A stretch of 64,000 nt of DNA from an uncultured Acidobacteriaceae bacterium (GCA_903842065.1 CAIMKZ010000090.1:19015-83014), one strand, 5' to 3'. Shown: positions 16,862 to 25,272, counted from the stretch's first letter. A program made the numbers and translations. Notes: a model not told the origin generated them from the letters alone.

Positions 16862-17827
16862 CTACTTTGCGAGGCGGAGGAAGGGAAGAGCCTTGCCGGT
16901 GAGGGCGCGCAGAGCGAGGGCGAGCTTGGTGGATTTGGAGATGGCGGGCCGTGCCGAGAGGACGTCGTAGTTGCGGCGCTCGATGGCGCGCAGAGTTTCA
17001 AGGCCGCCGCGGCTGAACAGATCGAGGTCGAGGGCGAGATCGCGCTGCACGCGGCCGATCAGCGGCAGACCGTCAAGGAAGAGTTGGCGTGCGTAGTCGA
17101 CTTCGTGTTTCATCAAGGCGCGGAAGTTGTCCGTAGCTTTGCCCGATGCAATCGTTTCGTCGGTGATGCCGTGGGCGCGCATGTCGGCCTGCGGAATGTA
17201 GACGCGGCCCTTTTGCCAGTCAACGCTTACGTCTTGCCAGAAGTTGGCGAGCTGAAGCGCGGCGCAGGTTGCGTCAGAGAGGCGGAAATTCTCTTCTCGC
17301 ACATCGTCGCCGGCCTCGCCGCAGGCGTAGAGTACGAGGCGGCCTACGGGATTGGCCGAATAGCGGCAGTAGGCGAGGACGTCTTCCATGGTTTCGTAGC
17401 GCTTGACGGTCTGGTCCTGGCGGAATGCGACGAGCAAATCGGCGAAGGGTTCTTTGGGAATGTGGCAGGCGCGAATGGTCTCGGTGAGCGCGACGAAGAC
17501 GGGGTGGCGGGCGCGGCCCTCGTAGCAGGCGTCGAGTTCGCGGCCCCAGAGATCTAGGAGCGCAAGAGCGGCGTCGCGGTCTGGTACCTCGTCGCCGAGA
17601 TCGTCCGAGACGCGGCAGTAGGCGTAGATGGATTGGAAGTGGGGCCTGAGCGGCGCGGGCAGAAACCAGGTTGCGACGTGGAAGTTTTCGTAGTGGGTCT
17701 CGGCCAGATGGCGGCACCAGGCCAGCGCTTCGGCGAGCGTCGGCGTCTGCTCGGGGATTCGATAGGAGGCGGGCAGAGCAACCCAGCCGCGATCCAGGGC
17801 TTCGGATTGTGCGTCTTGAACGGTCAT
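16862..17827 (-). CDS. hpnC: HpnC, hydroxysqualene synthase
   Basis: Second squalene/phytoene-synthase-like enzyme of the locus; converts presqualene diphosphate to hydroxysqualene. 321 residues. Asp-rich motifs CRVSDDLGDE (about residue 80) and QLANFWQDVSVDWQKGRVYIP (about 195) are visible. The open frame runs back to 18121, but the start is ATG 17827 (MTVQDAQSEALDRGW), which overlaps the stop of the upstream dehydrogenase in an ATGA arrangement. That overlap indicates translational coupling and ties the dehydrogenases to the squalene-forming genes. Confidence 0.93.
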   Translation of the reverse strand: MTVQDAQSEALDRGWVALPASYRIPEQTPTLAEALAWCRHLAETHYENFHVATWFLPAPLRPHFQSIYAYCRVSDDLGDEVPDRDAALALLDLWGRELDACYEGRARHPVFVALTETIRACHIPKEPFADLLVAFRQDQTVKRYETMEDVLAYCRYSANPVGRLVLYACGEAGDDVREENFRLSDATCAALQLANFWQDVSVDWQKGRVYIPQADMRAHGITDETIASGKATDNFRALMKHEVDYARQLFLDGLPLIGRVQRDLALDLDLFSRGGLETLRAIERRNYDVLSARPAISKSTKLALALRALTGKALPFLRLAK

Positions 17828-19065
17828 GGCACGATGGCGGTTTTGATCTCTGTGTTGCGGTTCATCAGTTTTTCGAAGACGCCGTTGAGTTCGTAGAGGT
17901 GGGCGTGTCCGGTGATGAAGGCCGAGGCCTGGAATTTTCCGCCGGCGATCAGATCGAGTGCGCGGCGGCAGATGGCCGGAGTGTGGTGAAAGGTTGCGCG
18001 CAGGGTGACGTCGTTGTAGTGGAGGCGATTGGTGTCGATCGAGACGTGCGTGCCGGTGGCGCATCCGCCGAAGAAGTTGACGGCGCCGCCCTTGCGGACG
18101 AGTTCGACGGCCTCCTGCCACGCCTCGGGTACGCCGACGGCCTCGATTGCGACATCGACGCCGCGCCCGCCGGGAGTAAGCGCGCGGGTCTGCTCGATGG
18201 CTTTGCGAATGCTTGAACCCTGTACGATATGCGCTGCGCCGAGTTGCCGAGCGGCTTCGGCTTGGCCCTCGTGGCGCACCAGTGCGATGGTTTCGTAGCC
18301 GCTGATGGCGGCGACGTGGAGGATCATGAGTCCCAGCGGGCCGCCGCCGATGACGGCCACCATGTCGCCCTTGCGCGGCAGAGAATCTTCAAGGCCGTGT
18401 ACGGCGCAAGCCAGCGGCTCGGTGAGCGCGGCGTGCTCCAGCGGCACATGTTCGGGGATGCGCAGAGTGTTTTTTGCGACGATGCGCGCGGGGATGCGGA
18501 TGAACTCGGCGTAGGCGCCGTTGTTAAAGAGCAGGTCGTCGCAGAGGTTCTCCTGGTCGCGCAGGCAGAAGTAGCACTGGCCGCAGGGGGCGGAGTTGAG
18601 CGCCACGACGCGTTCGCCGGGGGCGAAGTTTCCAACGCCCTCGCCGATCTCGACGATGGTTCCGGCCATCTCGTGGCCGAAGAGCGCGGGCGGCGTGATC
18701 ATCTTGGCATGGTAGCCGCGACGGAAGACCTTGAGGTCGGTGCCGCAGGTGAGAGCTGCGCCAACTTTGACGACGATCTCGCCTGCAGCTGCCTGGGGAA
18801 CAGGCACGCTCTCGATGCGGACATCTTCGCGGCCGTGCAGCACGGCGGCCTGCATGGTCTTGCGGCGGAGTTTGAGCGCGGACTCGACCTTGTCGCGGCC
18901 ATCGAGAAGCACGTCCTCGACGGTGTCGAAACTGTGGTGGATGACGCCCTCGACCGTCGATCGCCCCTGGTGGAGCACATCTTCGACGACGTCGAGCCCC
19001 TGGTTAATCGCTTCCTCGACAGTCTTGCGGCCGCGGAGGATCGCGTCCTTCACTTTCTTCGGCAT
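17824..19065 (-). CDS. Zinc-dependent MDR dehydrogenase with N-terminal 22-residue repeats
   Basis: Medium-chain dehydrogenase/reductase of the alcohol/sorbitol dehydrogenase type. Catalytic zinc residues appear in LTCGTDLKVF and FGHEMAG; the structural zinc loop is CGQCYFCLRDQENLC; the Rossmann motif is VIGGGPLGLM. About 68 residues precede the normal MDR start (MQAAVLHGREDVRIESVPVP). They form three 22-residue units with the pattern V-x-D/E-x-[IL]-x2-GR-x2-VE (residues 2-23, 24-45, 46-67), probably amphipathic helices. GGAGGG precedes ATG 19065, so the extension is translated. The gene overlaps hpnC by 4 nt. The substrate is unknown; a hopanoid or polyol intermediate is suggested by context only. 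Confidence 0.85.
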   Translation of the reverse strand: MPKKVKDAILRGRKTVEEAINQGLDVVEDVLHQGRSTVEGVIHHSFDTVEDVLLDGRDKVESALKLRRKTMQAAVLHGREDVRIESVPVPQAAAGEIVVKVGAALTCGTDLKVFRRGYHAKMITPPALFGHEMAGTIVEIGEGVGNFAPGERVVALNSAPCGQCYFCLRDQENLCDDLLFNNGAYAEFIRIPARIVAKNTLRIPEHVPLEHAALTEPLACAVHGLEDSLPRKGDMVAVIGGGPLGLMILHVAAISGYETIALVRHEGQAEAARQLGAAHIVQGSSIRKAIEQTRALTPGGRGVDVAIEAVGVPEAWQEAVELVRKGGAVNFFGGCATGTHVSIDTNRLHYNDVTLRATFHHTPAICRRALDLIAGGKFQASAFITGHAHLYELNGVFEKLMNRNTEIKTAIVP

Positions 19066-19074
19066 CGATCCCTC

Positions 19075-20202
19075 CTATAAAGAACCGGCTCCCGGTACAG
19101 GCTCAATCATAATCTTCATAGAGTCGGGTTTGGGGTGAGAGGCCACATCGATGGCCTCGACGGCCTGTTCGAGGCTGAAACGATGGCTGATTAGCCGCGT
19201 CAGGTCGAATCCGTTGCGGTAGCCGTCGAAGACCAGGCCGGTGACTTCGTCGGTGAATTCGAACGACGACGAGTAGGAGCCGATGAGCGACTTCTCGAGG
19301 ACGCAGACTGCGCCCGGGTCGAAAGGTGCTTCGCCGTGCTGAGTCTGGGCGAAGAGCATGACCTTGCCGCCGGGACGGGCCGAGTCAATCGCGGATTTGA
19401 TGAGCGCGTTGCCGCCGACGCAGAGGATTACGGTGTCGGCGCCTCGGCCCTCGGTCTCGGCCATCATGCGTTGGACGACGTCTTCCTGGCCGGCGTGGAT
19501 GGGGTTGTTGAGGCCGTAGGTGGCAGCGATGGCGTGGCGTTCTGCGAACAGGTCGCTAGTGAAGACGCGCGCGCCGGTCCTGCTGGCCAGCGAGGCGTGC
19601 ATGATTCCTATTGGCCCCTGGCCGATGACTAGTACCGTCTCGTCGGGCTCGAGGTTCAACATCCTGATGCCTTTGACGACGGTGTTTACCGGCTCAATAA
19701 ATGAGGCCTGCTCGTAGGGAACACAGTCGGGGATGCGGACTACGCCGCCGTTTTCGACGATCCAGTCCATGACGCGGATGTAGTGCGAGAAGCCGCCGCC
19801 GGAGGGCTCGAAGCCTGCCGTAGTGCCGGTGCGCTTGTAGGTTACGCACTGCGCGGGGACGTGCTTGCGGCAGTAGTAGCATTTGCCGCAGGGAACGTGG
19901 TGGTAGACCATGACGCGGTCGCCCACGGAGAACTTTGTGACGCCAGCACCGGTTTCGACGACCAAGCCGCCCATCTCGTGGCCGAAGATTCTGGGGGCGG
20001 AGTGCGAGCCCATCGAGATTTTTTTGAGGTCGGTTCCGCAGACGCCGCAGGTGGCGATCTTGACCAGCAGTTCGCCGGGGCCGATCTTTGGTACCGGCAC
20101 AGTTTCAAGATGAATCTGGTTGACGCCGCGATAGACCGCAGCACGCATCGTTTCGGGCAGTTTGGAATCGATCTCGAAGGTAGCGCTGGTCTGGGTAGGC
20201 AT
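19075..20202 (-). CDS. Zinc-dependent MDR alcohol dehydrogenase
   Basis: 375-residue medium-chain dehydrogenase with the full motif set: GVCGTDLKKI and FGHEMGG for catalytic zinc, CGKCYYCRKHVPAQC for structural zinc, and VIGQGPIGIMHA for the cofactor. It is clearly related to its downstream neighbour but has no repeat extension. The two genes are 9 nt apart and lie between hpnG and hpnC on one strand, so they are very probably co-transcribed with hopanoid genes. A role in reducing the ribosyl aldehyde of ribosylhopane is an inference; a housekeeping polyol or threonine dehydrogenase activity is also possible. Confidence 0.87.
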   Translation of the reverse strand: MPTQTSATFEIDSKLPETMRAAVYRGVNQIHLETVPVPKIGPGELLVKIATCGVCGTDLKKISMGSHSAPRIFGHEMGGLVVETGAGVTKFSVGDRVMVYHHVPCGKCYYCRKHVPAQCVTYKRTGTTAGFEPSGGGFSHYIRVMDWIVENGGVVRIPDCVPYEQASFIEPVNTVVKGIRMLNLEPDETVLVIGQGPIGIMHASLASRTGARVFTSDLFAERHAIAATYGLNNPIHAGQEDVVQRMMAETEGRGADTVILCVGGNALIKSAIDSARPGGKVMLFAQTQHGEAPFDPGAVCVLEKSLIGSYSSSFEFTDEVTGLVFDGYRNGFDLTRLISHRFSLEQAVEAIDVASHPKPDSMKIMIEPVPGAGSL

Positions 20203-20244
20203 TCGGGTTCCGTTGAGCCAGGTTCAAAGAAGCAGCGAGCGTGG

Positions 20245-20919
20245 CTAAAGGAGTAACGTTCGCAAGCCCTCTGCTATTGCCTGTGCGGCTCTCTTACTAT
20301 TTTCGCCCATTCGCATGAGTGCGGGCCAGTAGATGGGACGCAGCGCGGCATGAAGTGCGAAGCGGGAGGTCTGGAACTGCCCGTTGGCGTCGATGAAGGG
20401 GTTGAAGTCCGGCAACCGGTCGTGGAGCCCGTCGCTGATGCCCTTGATGGCGTAGAAGGGGATTTGGCGCATGGCGGCGAGCCTGGCGACGGCGGCGGCC
20501 TCCATGTCGACGAGTGCGGCGTTGTATGCGGAGGCCAGGCGGAGCTTTTCGGCCTCGTCGGCGACACGGGGGCTGGTTGCCAGCCAGAGGTCTCCGCAGC
20601 CCGCGTCGCAGCGGAAGCGCTCGCCGGTGCGGGTGTCGATGACTCCTGCCACGCTGTGCGCGGTGCGGGTGATGAGATTGGCCCTGAGCGCTCCGGCCCA
20701 GCCGACAGAGATGGCGAGCGAGATGGGGCCGCCGTTCTCGATTGCCGCGAAGGCGCGTGTGGCGGCGGCTTGCCCTGCGCCAGCGCAGGCAGCGATCCAC
20801 TCTTCATCCTCGCTGCGCAGCGCCCAGAAGCGGATGCCGTCGCGGGTGCTGGAAGGCCAGCCGTGAACAAACGGGGCCAGTTCTCCGGGCATTGCGGCGA
20901 TGATGGCGACTCGGGTCAT
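20245..20919 (-). CDS. hpnG: HpnG, adenosylhopane nucleosidase/phosphorylase
   Basis: Nucleoside phosphorylase-fold protein (224 residues). In the hopanoid pathway HpnG removes adenine from adenosylhopane, giving ribosylhopane. Visible signatures are the N-terminal VAIIAAMPGELAPF, the central SVGWAGAL, and ALVDMEAAAVARLA, whose Glu is the conserved nucleoside-contacting residue of MTA/SAH nucleosidases. A generic MTA/SAH nucleosidase is the alternative, but the position between hpnA and hpnC favours HpnG. It is separated by 42 nt from the next dehydrogenase gene. Confidence 0.85.
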   Translation of the reverse strand: MTRVAIIAAMPGELAPFVHGWPSSTRDGIRFWALRSEDEEWIAACAGAGQAAATRAFAAIENGGPISLAISVGWAGALRANLITRTAHSVAGVIDTRTGERFRCDAGCGDLWLATSPRVADEAEKLRLASAYNAALVDMEAAAVARLAAMRQIPFYAIKGISDGLHDRLPDFNPFIDANGQFQTSRFALHAALRPIYWPALMRMGENSKRAAQAIAEGLRTLLL

Positions 20920-21034
20920 GTTGTTTATGCGCAGCGCGATGGGTTGTTGAATCGCAGGCAGGACGGGCGCTGGCTTTGTTCAAGTGTAGAACGAGATGCA
21001 TGGCGTCGAAGTGTTGAGCCGGGTTCGATGTCTC

Positions 21035-21493
21035 CTACTGTTCTTTGCGGTTCCACAGGAGGCGGTCTAGGCTCCACTTGCCGGGCCCGAGCAGGGCAAG
21101 ACCGAGGCTGACAGTGAAGTAGATGACGATCAGTTCGCCGTGCTTGGGTTCGAGGCCTTTGCCAAAGTAGATGAAGTTGTGGGTAAAGGCCCAGGCCACC
21201 GCGAGCACTACGAAGACGTAGGCAGATGCGGCCCGGGTGAACAGACCAAGAACGATCAGGATGGAGCAGACGAAGTCAGAGATCATGGCGACGGTGAGGC
21301 TGGGCAAGTGGCCGATGTGCGCCGGGTCGGGGAACTTCGGTCCGACCTCCGTCCAGAATGCCGGATCGATCTTCTCAACGCCGTGCTTGAGGAGGAGCGA
21401 CACGAAGACGCCGATACGCAGAGCGAGCAGACCTATGTCTGAGGCGAGCCCCGAGGAGTAGACGGAGAGACATTTCTTCAGCTGATTGAGCAT
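21035..21493 (-). CDS. DoxX family membrane protein
   Basis: 152 residues with four hydrophobic helices, typical of DoxX: LLALRIGVFVSLLLKHGVEK, LTVAMISDFVCSILIVLGLF, AYVFVVLAVAWAFTHNF and LIVIYFTVSLGLALLGPGKWSLDRLL. DoxX proteins are linked to redox or membrane maintenance, with no assigned reaction here. The start is ATG 21493 with AGGAG 9 nt upstream; the longer frame to 21577 overlaps hpnA and lacks support. It lies inside the hopanoid unit, 54 nt after hpnA, and may be a passenger. Confidence 0.85.
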   Translation of the reverse strand: MLNQLKKCLSVYSSGLASDIGLLALRIGVFVSLLLKHGVEKIDPAFWTEVGPKFPDPAHIGHLPSLTVAMISDFVCSILIVLGLFTRAASAYVFVVLAVAWAFTHNFIYFGKGLEPKHGELIVIYFTVSLGLALLGPGKWSLDRLLWNRKEQ

Positions 21494-21546
21494 CGGCGAG
21501 TTCTCCTGGTGAGGCAAACATTCGATGAGACCGGAGTTCGAAAGGG

Positions 21547-22536
21547 TCAGGGCGCGTAGCCGTGAGTGCGGAACCACTCGATGGAGGCACGCATAGCCGG
21601 GTAGACGGGGGCGATGCGGAAGCCCAGTTCAGTTTCGGCGCGGGCGCTTGAGGCATACATCTTTTTGCGGCCCATGCGGACTTCTTCAAGCGTGGCGCGT
21701 GGTTCCTTGCCGCGGATACGGCCTGTGATCCACTCCTCGAAGAATGCGTAGGTGGCGGCAACGGCGAAGGGGATCTCGACCGTTGGCGAAGGGATGCCGG
21801 TAATGGCGGCCATCTTGTCGAGGATCTGCTTGAGGGTGAGATTCTCGCCGCCCAGAATGTAGCGGCGTCCGGGGGTGCCTTTGGTCAGCGCCAGCACATG
21901 CGCGCGGGCTACTTCGGCCACGTCGACGAGATTGAGGCCGGTATCGACGTAGGCGGGGAACTTGCGGTTGAGGAAGTCGACGAAGATGCGGCCGGTTGGC
22001 GTGGGTTTTACGTCGCGCGGGCCGATGGGCGTGGTCGGGTTCAGGATGATGACCTGCTGGCCGGCGTCGGCTGCCTTGATGCACTCCTGCTCGGCGAGGA
22101 ACTTGGAGCGCTTGTAGTGGCCGACCATGTCGGCGAGCGTGACGGGGGTGTCTTCGTCGGAGATCATGCCGTTGGTGAAGAAGTGCATGGTGGCAACCGA
22201 CGAGGTGCAGACGACGCGCGGGACGTTGGCCTCGCTGGCCAGTTTCAATAATTCTCGTGTCCCATCGACGTTGGCGCGGTACATGGCGTCGGGGTCGGGA
22301 ATCCATAGGCGGTAGTCGGCGGCTACGTGGACGACGGCGTCGATGCCTTCGAGGGCGGGCTGGATGGAAGCGGGGTCGGCGAGATCGCCCACGTGCGTAT
22401 CGCCCTGAAGGCCTTCAATGTTTGCGAGGTTGCTGGACTTGCGGACGAGCAGGCGGAGTTGGGCGCCTTCTTCCGCGAGTGCGCGGGCGACGTGATAGCC
22501 GACAAATCCGGTGGCGCCGGTGAGGAATATCTTCAT
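21547..22536 (-). CDS. hpnA: HpnA, hopanoid-associated sugar epimerase/reductase
   Basis: Extended short-chain dehydrogenase/reductase (329 residues), a standard member of hpn loci and of uncertain reaction. The NAD motif FLTGATGFVGYHVA opens the protein, followed by DLADPASIQPALEGIDAVVHVAA. The catalytic YxxxK is in VGHYKRSKF, with Ser in VCTSSVAT. The C-terminal GRRYILGGENLTLKQIL is typical. ATG 22536 has no Shine-Dalgarno; its leader is an imperfect tandem repeat (22541-22580). It is the first recognised hpn gene of this half of the cluster. Confidence 0.93.
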   Translation of the reverse strand: MKIFLTGATGFVGYHVARALAEEGAQLRLLVRKSSNLANIEGLQGDTHVGDLADPASIQPALEGIDAVVHVAADYRLWIPDPDAMYRANVDGTRELLKLASEANVPRVVCTSSVATMHFFTNGMISDEDTPVTLADMVGHYKRSKFLAEQECIKAADAGQQVIILNPTTPIGPRDVKPTPTGRIFVDFLNRKFPAYVDTGLNLVDVAEVARAHVLALTKGTPGRRYILGGENLTLKQILDKMAAITGIPSPTVEIPFAVAATYAFFEEWITGRIRGKEPRATLEEVRMGRKKMYASSARAETELGFRIAPVYPAMRASIEWFRTHGYAP

Positions 22537-22540
22537 GGCT

Positions 22541-22580
22541 TAGCAAGTCATCAAGTTGGCGAGTCAGCAAGTCAGCGCGA
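22541..22580. repeat. Imperfect tandem repeat in the hpnA leader
   Basis: Units of the type AAGTCA/GAGTCAGC repeat over about 40 bases (tagcaagtcatcaagttggc, then gagtcagcaagtcagcg). It occupies the place where a ribosome-binding site for hpnA is expected. It resembles in style the TAGCTTC and AGTCCCT repeats elsewhere in the window. Confidence 0.5.
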
Positions 22581-22641
22581 ATCGGGACTGCTGCCGTTGC
22601 AGCTATTGTAAGCGCGCGGTGTGAATTCGGCGCGCAACTGT

Positions 22642-22827
22642 TTACCAGAGCTTGTCGCCCTTGCTTGATGTGTACTTGTCGACGGGCGTCGGGCGCTGCT
22701 GGTCGAAATCGGTCTGCCAGCACTCGTTTAGGACCGAGCAGTAGCAGGCGTGCAGGAGTTCGGTCGGGTTTGGATGTGAGACGCCCCTGTCGCGGATATC
22801 TAAGTCGAAAAGCGGGCGATATGTCAT
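22642..22827 (-). CDS. Hypothetical 61-residue protein upstream of hpnA
   Basis: A short frame in the hpnA direction, 105 nt upstream of it. The protein (MTYRPLFDLDIRDRG...CWQTDFDQQRPTPVDKYTSS) is balanced in composition and has a plausible soluble sequence with two central cysteines in HACYCSVLNEC. The Shine-Dalgarno is poor. I do not recognise a family. It could be a real first gene of the hpnA unit or a chance frame. Confidence 0.35.
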   Translation of the reverse strand: MTYRPLFDLDIRDRGVSHPNPTELLHACYCSVLNECWQTDFDQQRPTPVDKYTSSKGDKLW

Positions 22828-23194
22828 TACAGGGGGAGATGATACTTATACTTTCCTTACGGACTCAGACGGCATTTTGTCGCGCATATTCCGCATAGTG
22901 GTACAAGGAATATGGCTATTGATTCATTATTCTCAATCATTTAGCAGGCAAGCTCTGCAGCACGCTCCGCGCTTATGACTGCAGTATTTCGAAGTTATTG
23001 TCGCTCCCTTAGAGGACTGCGGCTAACTTCAATTCAAGGCGACGGCACGATCCTCTTTCTTGCCGCAACAGTAATCCAAGTTGTTCTACGTAGCGCCAAT
23101 GAGTGGTTTCATGGCAGCGCGGACGTGTCTCTATCGGGGCGCGGGCAGATAGTCAGCAACAACTGATCTAAAAATACGAATCGAAGGAGCTTAC
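22828..23194. promoter_or_regulatory. Divergent intergenic region before amtB
   Basis: About 370 bases, more AT-rich than its surroundings, between the minus-strand hopanoid unit and plus-strand amtB. It should hold the amtB promoter. I looked for a sigma-54 -24/-12 pair (TGGCAC-N5-TTGC) and saw no good match. The small frame at 22975-23166 is probably chance. AAGGAG stands 7 nt before ATG 23195. Confidence 0.4.
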
Positions 23195-24757
23195 ATGATG
23201 AAGTCAATTCAGCGGCGAAGGGGATCGATGTCCTTTGCGGAAAAGCTATCCCGACTGGGAACGCGACTGCACGATCGGGAGTGGAGACGCTATGGCGCCA
23301 CATTGCTGCTCGGCAAAGTAGCAGGCGTGGGAAGCGCTCTGCTCATCATGGCGGCTGTAACGGGCGTCTTCTTTGCCAAGGTGCTGGCAGCCGACACCGT
23401 GCTCAAGGCGGCGGATATCGTCAACCCGGTCAATACCGCGTGGACGCTGATTGCGGCCTTCCTTGTGTTTGGCATGCAGGTGGGCTTCACCATGCTCGAA
23501 GCCGGCTTCTGCCGGTCGCGCGAGACGGTGAACGTGCTGATGGAGTGCATCGTCGACACGTGTCTTTGCGGCCTTCTGTTTTACGCCATCGGCTTTGCAT
23601 TCATGTTCAGCCACGGCAACGGCTTCATCGGCTACCACTGGTTCTTCCTGCAGGGCGTGCCTGAGACCTACGAGACCACGGGCGTAGCCTTCCTGGCAGT
23701 GTGGATCTTTCAGTTCGCCTTTGCCGACACCTGCTCGACGATCACGTCGGGCGCGATGATCGGCCGCACCGGGTTCATCGGCGACCTTCTGTACTCGCTG
23801 GGCGTTTCGGGCTTCATCTATCCGATCATCGGCCACTGGGCGTGGGGTCCTGACGGCTTCCTGGCCACGATGGGTTCGGCTGGTAACTTTCTGCCCTCGC
23901 TGGGAACGAACTTCCATGACTTTGCCGGCTCGACGGTGGTGCACACCATCGGCGGGATGGTCGCCCTGGCAGGTGCGATTGTTCTTGGACCGCGGCTGGG
24001 CCGCAAGTTCAAGCGCGACGGCGGTGGCCCCATGCTGCCGCACGATCTGACAATTGCCGCATGCGGCGGACTGCTTCTGTGGTTCGGCTGGTACGGATTC
24101 AACCCTGGTTCGACACTGTCGGCCATGGATATCTCCGGCATCGGACGCGTCTCGGCCAACACTACACTGGCCGCATGCGCGGCTGGCCTAACCGCAATGA
24201 TCTGCGCCTACATCGCGAGCAAGAAGTGGGACGTGGGCTTTACCGTGAACGGATTCCTGGCCGGGCTGGTGGCGATCACCTGCCCCTGCTACTGGGTTAG
24301 CCCGACGGGCGCAATCATTCTGGGTGCCATCGCCGGCGTGGTGGTCTACCTGGGCGTTGAGCTGCTGGAGTGGCTGCGCATCGATGACCCGATCGGCGCA
24401 GTGCCGGTACACGGAATCTGCGGCATCTGGGGCACACTGTCTCTGGGCTTCTTTGCCAGCGGCCAGTACGGCGTCACCGGCCCGACGGGCCCCGACAACT
24501 CCGCGCCGCTGACGGGACTGTTCTATGGCGGCGGGTTCACCGTCCTCAAGGCGCAGTTTGTCGGCAGCGCGATTGTTACCGTGGCAACCTTCAGCGTGGC
24601 GATGCTGCTAATGTGGCTGGTGAATCTGACCGGTACACTGCGTGTGTCAAAAGAAGGCGAGCTGTACGGTATCGATCTGCATGAGCACGGCATCTCGGCT
24701 TATCCCGAGTATGTGATCTCATCGTTGCCCTCGTCGGGCGGCAGTCCGAGAGACTAA
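23195..24757 (+). CDS. amtB: Ammonium transporter (Amt family)
   Basis: Trimeric inner-membrane ammonium channel. The signature DFAGSTVVHTIGG carries the first pore histidine and VHGICGIWGTLSLG the second. About eleven transmembrane helices follow NPVNTAWTLIAAFLVFGMQVGFTMLEAGF. The 520-residue length includes a ~70-residue N-terminal extension with one hydrophobic segment (VGSALLIMAAVTGVFFAKVLA), probably a signal sequence or extra helix. The upstream AAGGAG fits ATG 23195. It is followed by glnB, the classic amtB-PII pair. The pair is inserted, in the opposite direction, between the two halves of the hopanoid locus. Confidence 0.96.
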   Translation: MMKSIQRRRGSMSFAEKLSRLGTRLHDREWRRYGATLLLGKVAGVGSALLIMAAVTGVFFAKVLAADTVLKAADIVNPVNTAWTLIAAFLVFGMQVGFTMLEAGFCRSRETVNVLMECIVDTCLCGLLFYAIGFAFMFSHGNGFIGYHWFFLQGVPETYETTGVAFLAVWIFQFAFADTCSTITSGAMIGRTGFIGDLLYSLGVSGFIYPIIGHWAWGPDGFLATMGSAGNFLPSLGTNFHDFAGSTVVHTIGGMVALAGAIVLGPRLGRKFKRDGGGPMLPHDLTIAACGGLLLWFGWYGFNPGSTLSAMDISGIGRVSANTTLAACAAGLTAMICAYIASKKWDVGFTVNGFLAGLVAITCPCYWVSPTGAIILGAIAGVVVYLGVELLEWLRIDDPIGAVPVHGICGIWGTLSLGFFASGQYGVTGPTGPDNSAPLTGLFYGGGFTVLKAQFVGSAIVTVATFSVAMLLMWLVNLTGTLRVSKEGELYGIDLHEHGISAYPEYVISSLPSSGGSPRD

Positions 24758-24780
24758 CCGTGCACAAGTAACAGCCGAGT

Positions 24781-24823
24781 GCAACGGCCATACCCGCCGG
24801 GAATTGACGGGAATGGCCGTTGC
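24781..24823 (+). promoter_or_regulatory. Stable hairpin between amtB and glnB
   Basis: Arms GCAACGGCCAT (24781-24791) and ATGGCCGTTGC (24813-24823) pair perfectly, with a further CCC/GGG pairing inside. No T-run follows, so it is more likely a partial terminator, processing site or mRNA stabiliser than a full terminator. It may set the AmtB:PII ratio. Confidence 0.55.
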
Positions 24824-24856
24824 CAGCCAAGGCAAAGAGATCAAAAGGAGATCAAG

Positions 24857-25195
24857 ATGATTAAGATAGAAGCTATTGTCAGGCCGAACAAGTTCGATTC
24901 GGTGAAGACAGCGCTCATCGGACTCGGCGTCGAAGGGATGACCGTGTCAGAAGTTCGCGGACACGGGCGGCAGAAGGGCCACACCGAGGTCTATAAGGGC
25001 CGCGAGTACTCGGTCGATCTACTGCCCAAGATCAAGATCGAGCTGGTGCTCGACGACGAACAGGTCGAAGCCGTAATTGAAGCGATCACGACCGCGGCCT
25101 ACACCGGCAACATTGGCGACGGAAAGATCTTCGTCTACGACATGAAGGATGTGATTCGAATCCGCAGCCGCGAGCGCGGCAAAGCAGCTATATAG
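24857..25195 (+). CDS. glnB: PII nitrogen regulatory protein
   Basis: 112-residue signal-transduction protein that binds ATP/ADP and 2-oxoglutarate and controls AmtB and other nitrogen targets. The T-loop has Tyr51 (EVYKGREYSVD), the uridylylation site of the GlnB/GlnK family; VRGHGRQKGHTEVY and the C-terminal GDGKIFVYDMKDVIRIRSRERG are diagnostic. The start is ATG 24857 with AAAGGAG 6 nt upstream; the longer frame from 24779 overlaps the hairpin. Being directly behind amtB, it is functionally GlnK-like. Confidence 0.95.
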   Translation: MIKIEAIVRPNKFDSVKTALIGLGVEGMTVSEVRGHGRQKGHTEVYKGREYSVDLLPKIKIELVLDDEQVEAVIEAITTAAYTGNIGDGKIFVYDMKDVIRIRSRERGKAAI

Positions 25196-25234
25196 GCTTG
25201 CTCCGCGGTTGTATCCAAAGTAGTAGTTCTCCCA

Positions 25235-25272
25235 GGCGGCGTTCTGTGTCATGAACGCCGCCGCATTTTCAT
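25235..25272 (+). terminator. Terminator after glnB
   Basis: Perfect 10-bp stem GGCGGCGTTC (25235-25244) / GAACGCCGCC (25253-25262), 8-nt loop, then GCATTTTCATTT. It ends the amtB-glnB unit ahead of a convergent gene. Confidence 0.85.

Noticed and set aside
17828..18121. Upstream extension of the hpnC frame to 18121
   Set aside because: It overlaps the dehydrogenase, and the translated part is Arg/His/Pro-rich; MTVQDAQSEALDRGW is the natural start.
22975..23166. 63-codon frame upstream of amtB
   Set aside because: Weak start, no family, and it sits in the expected amtB promoter region.
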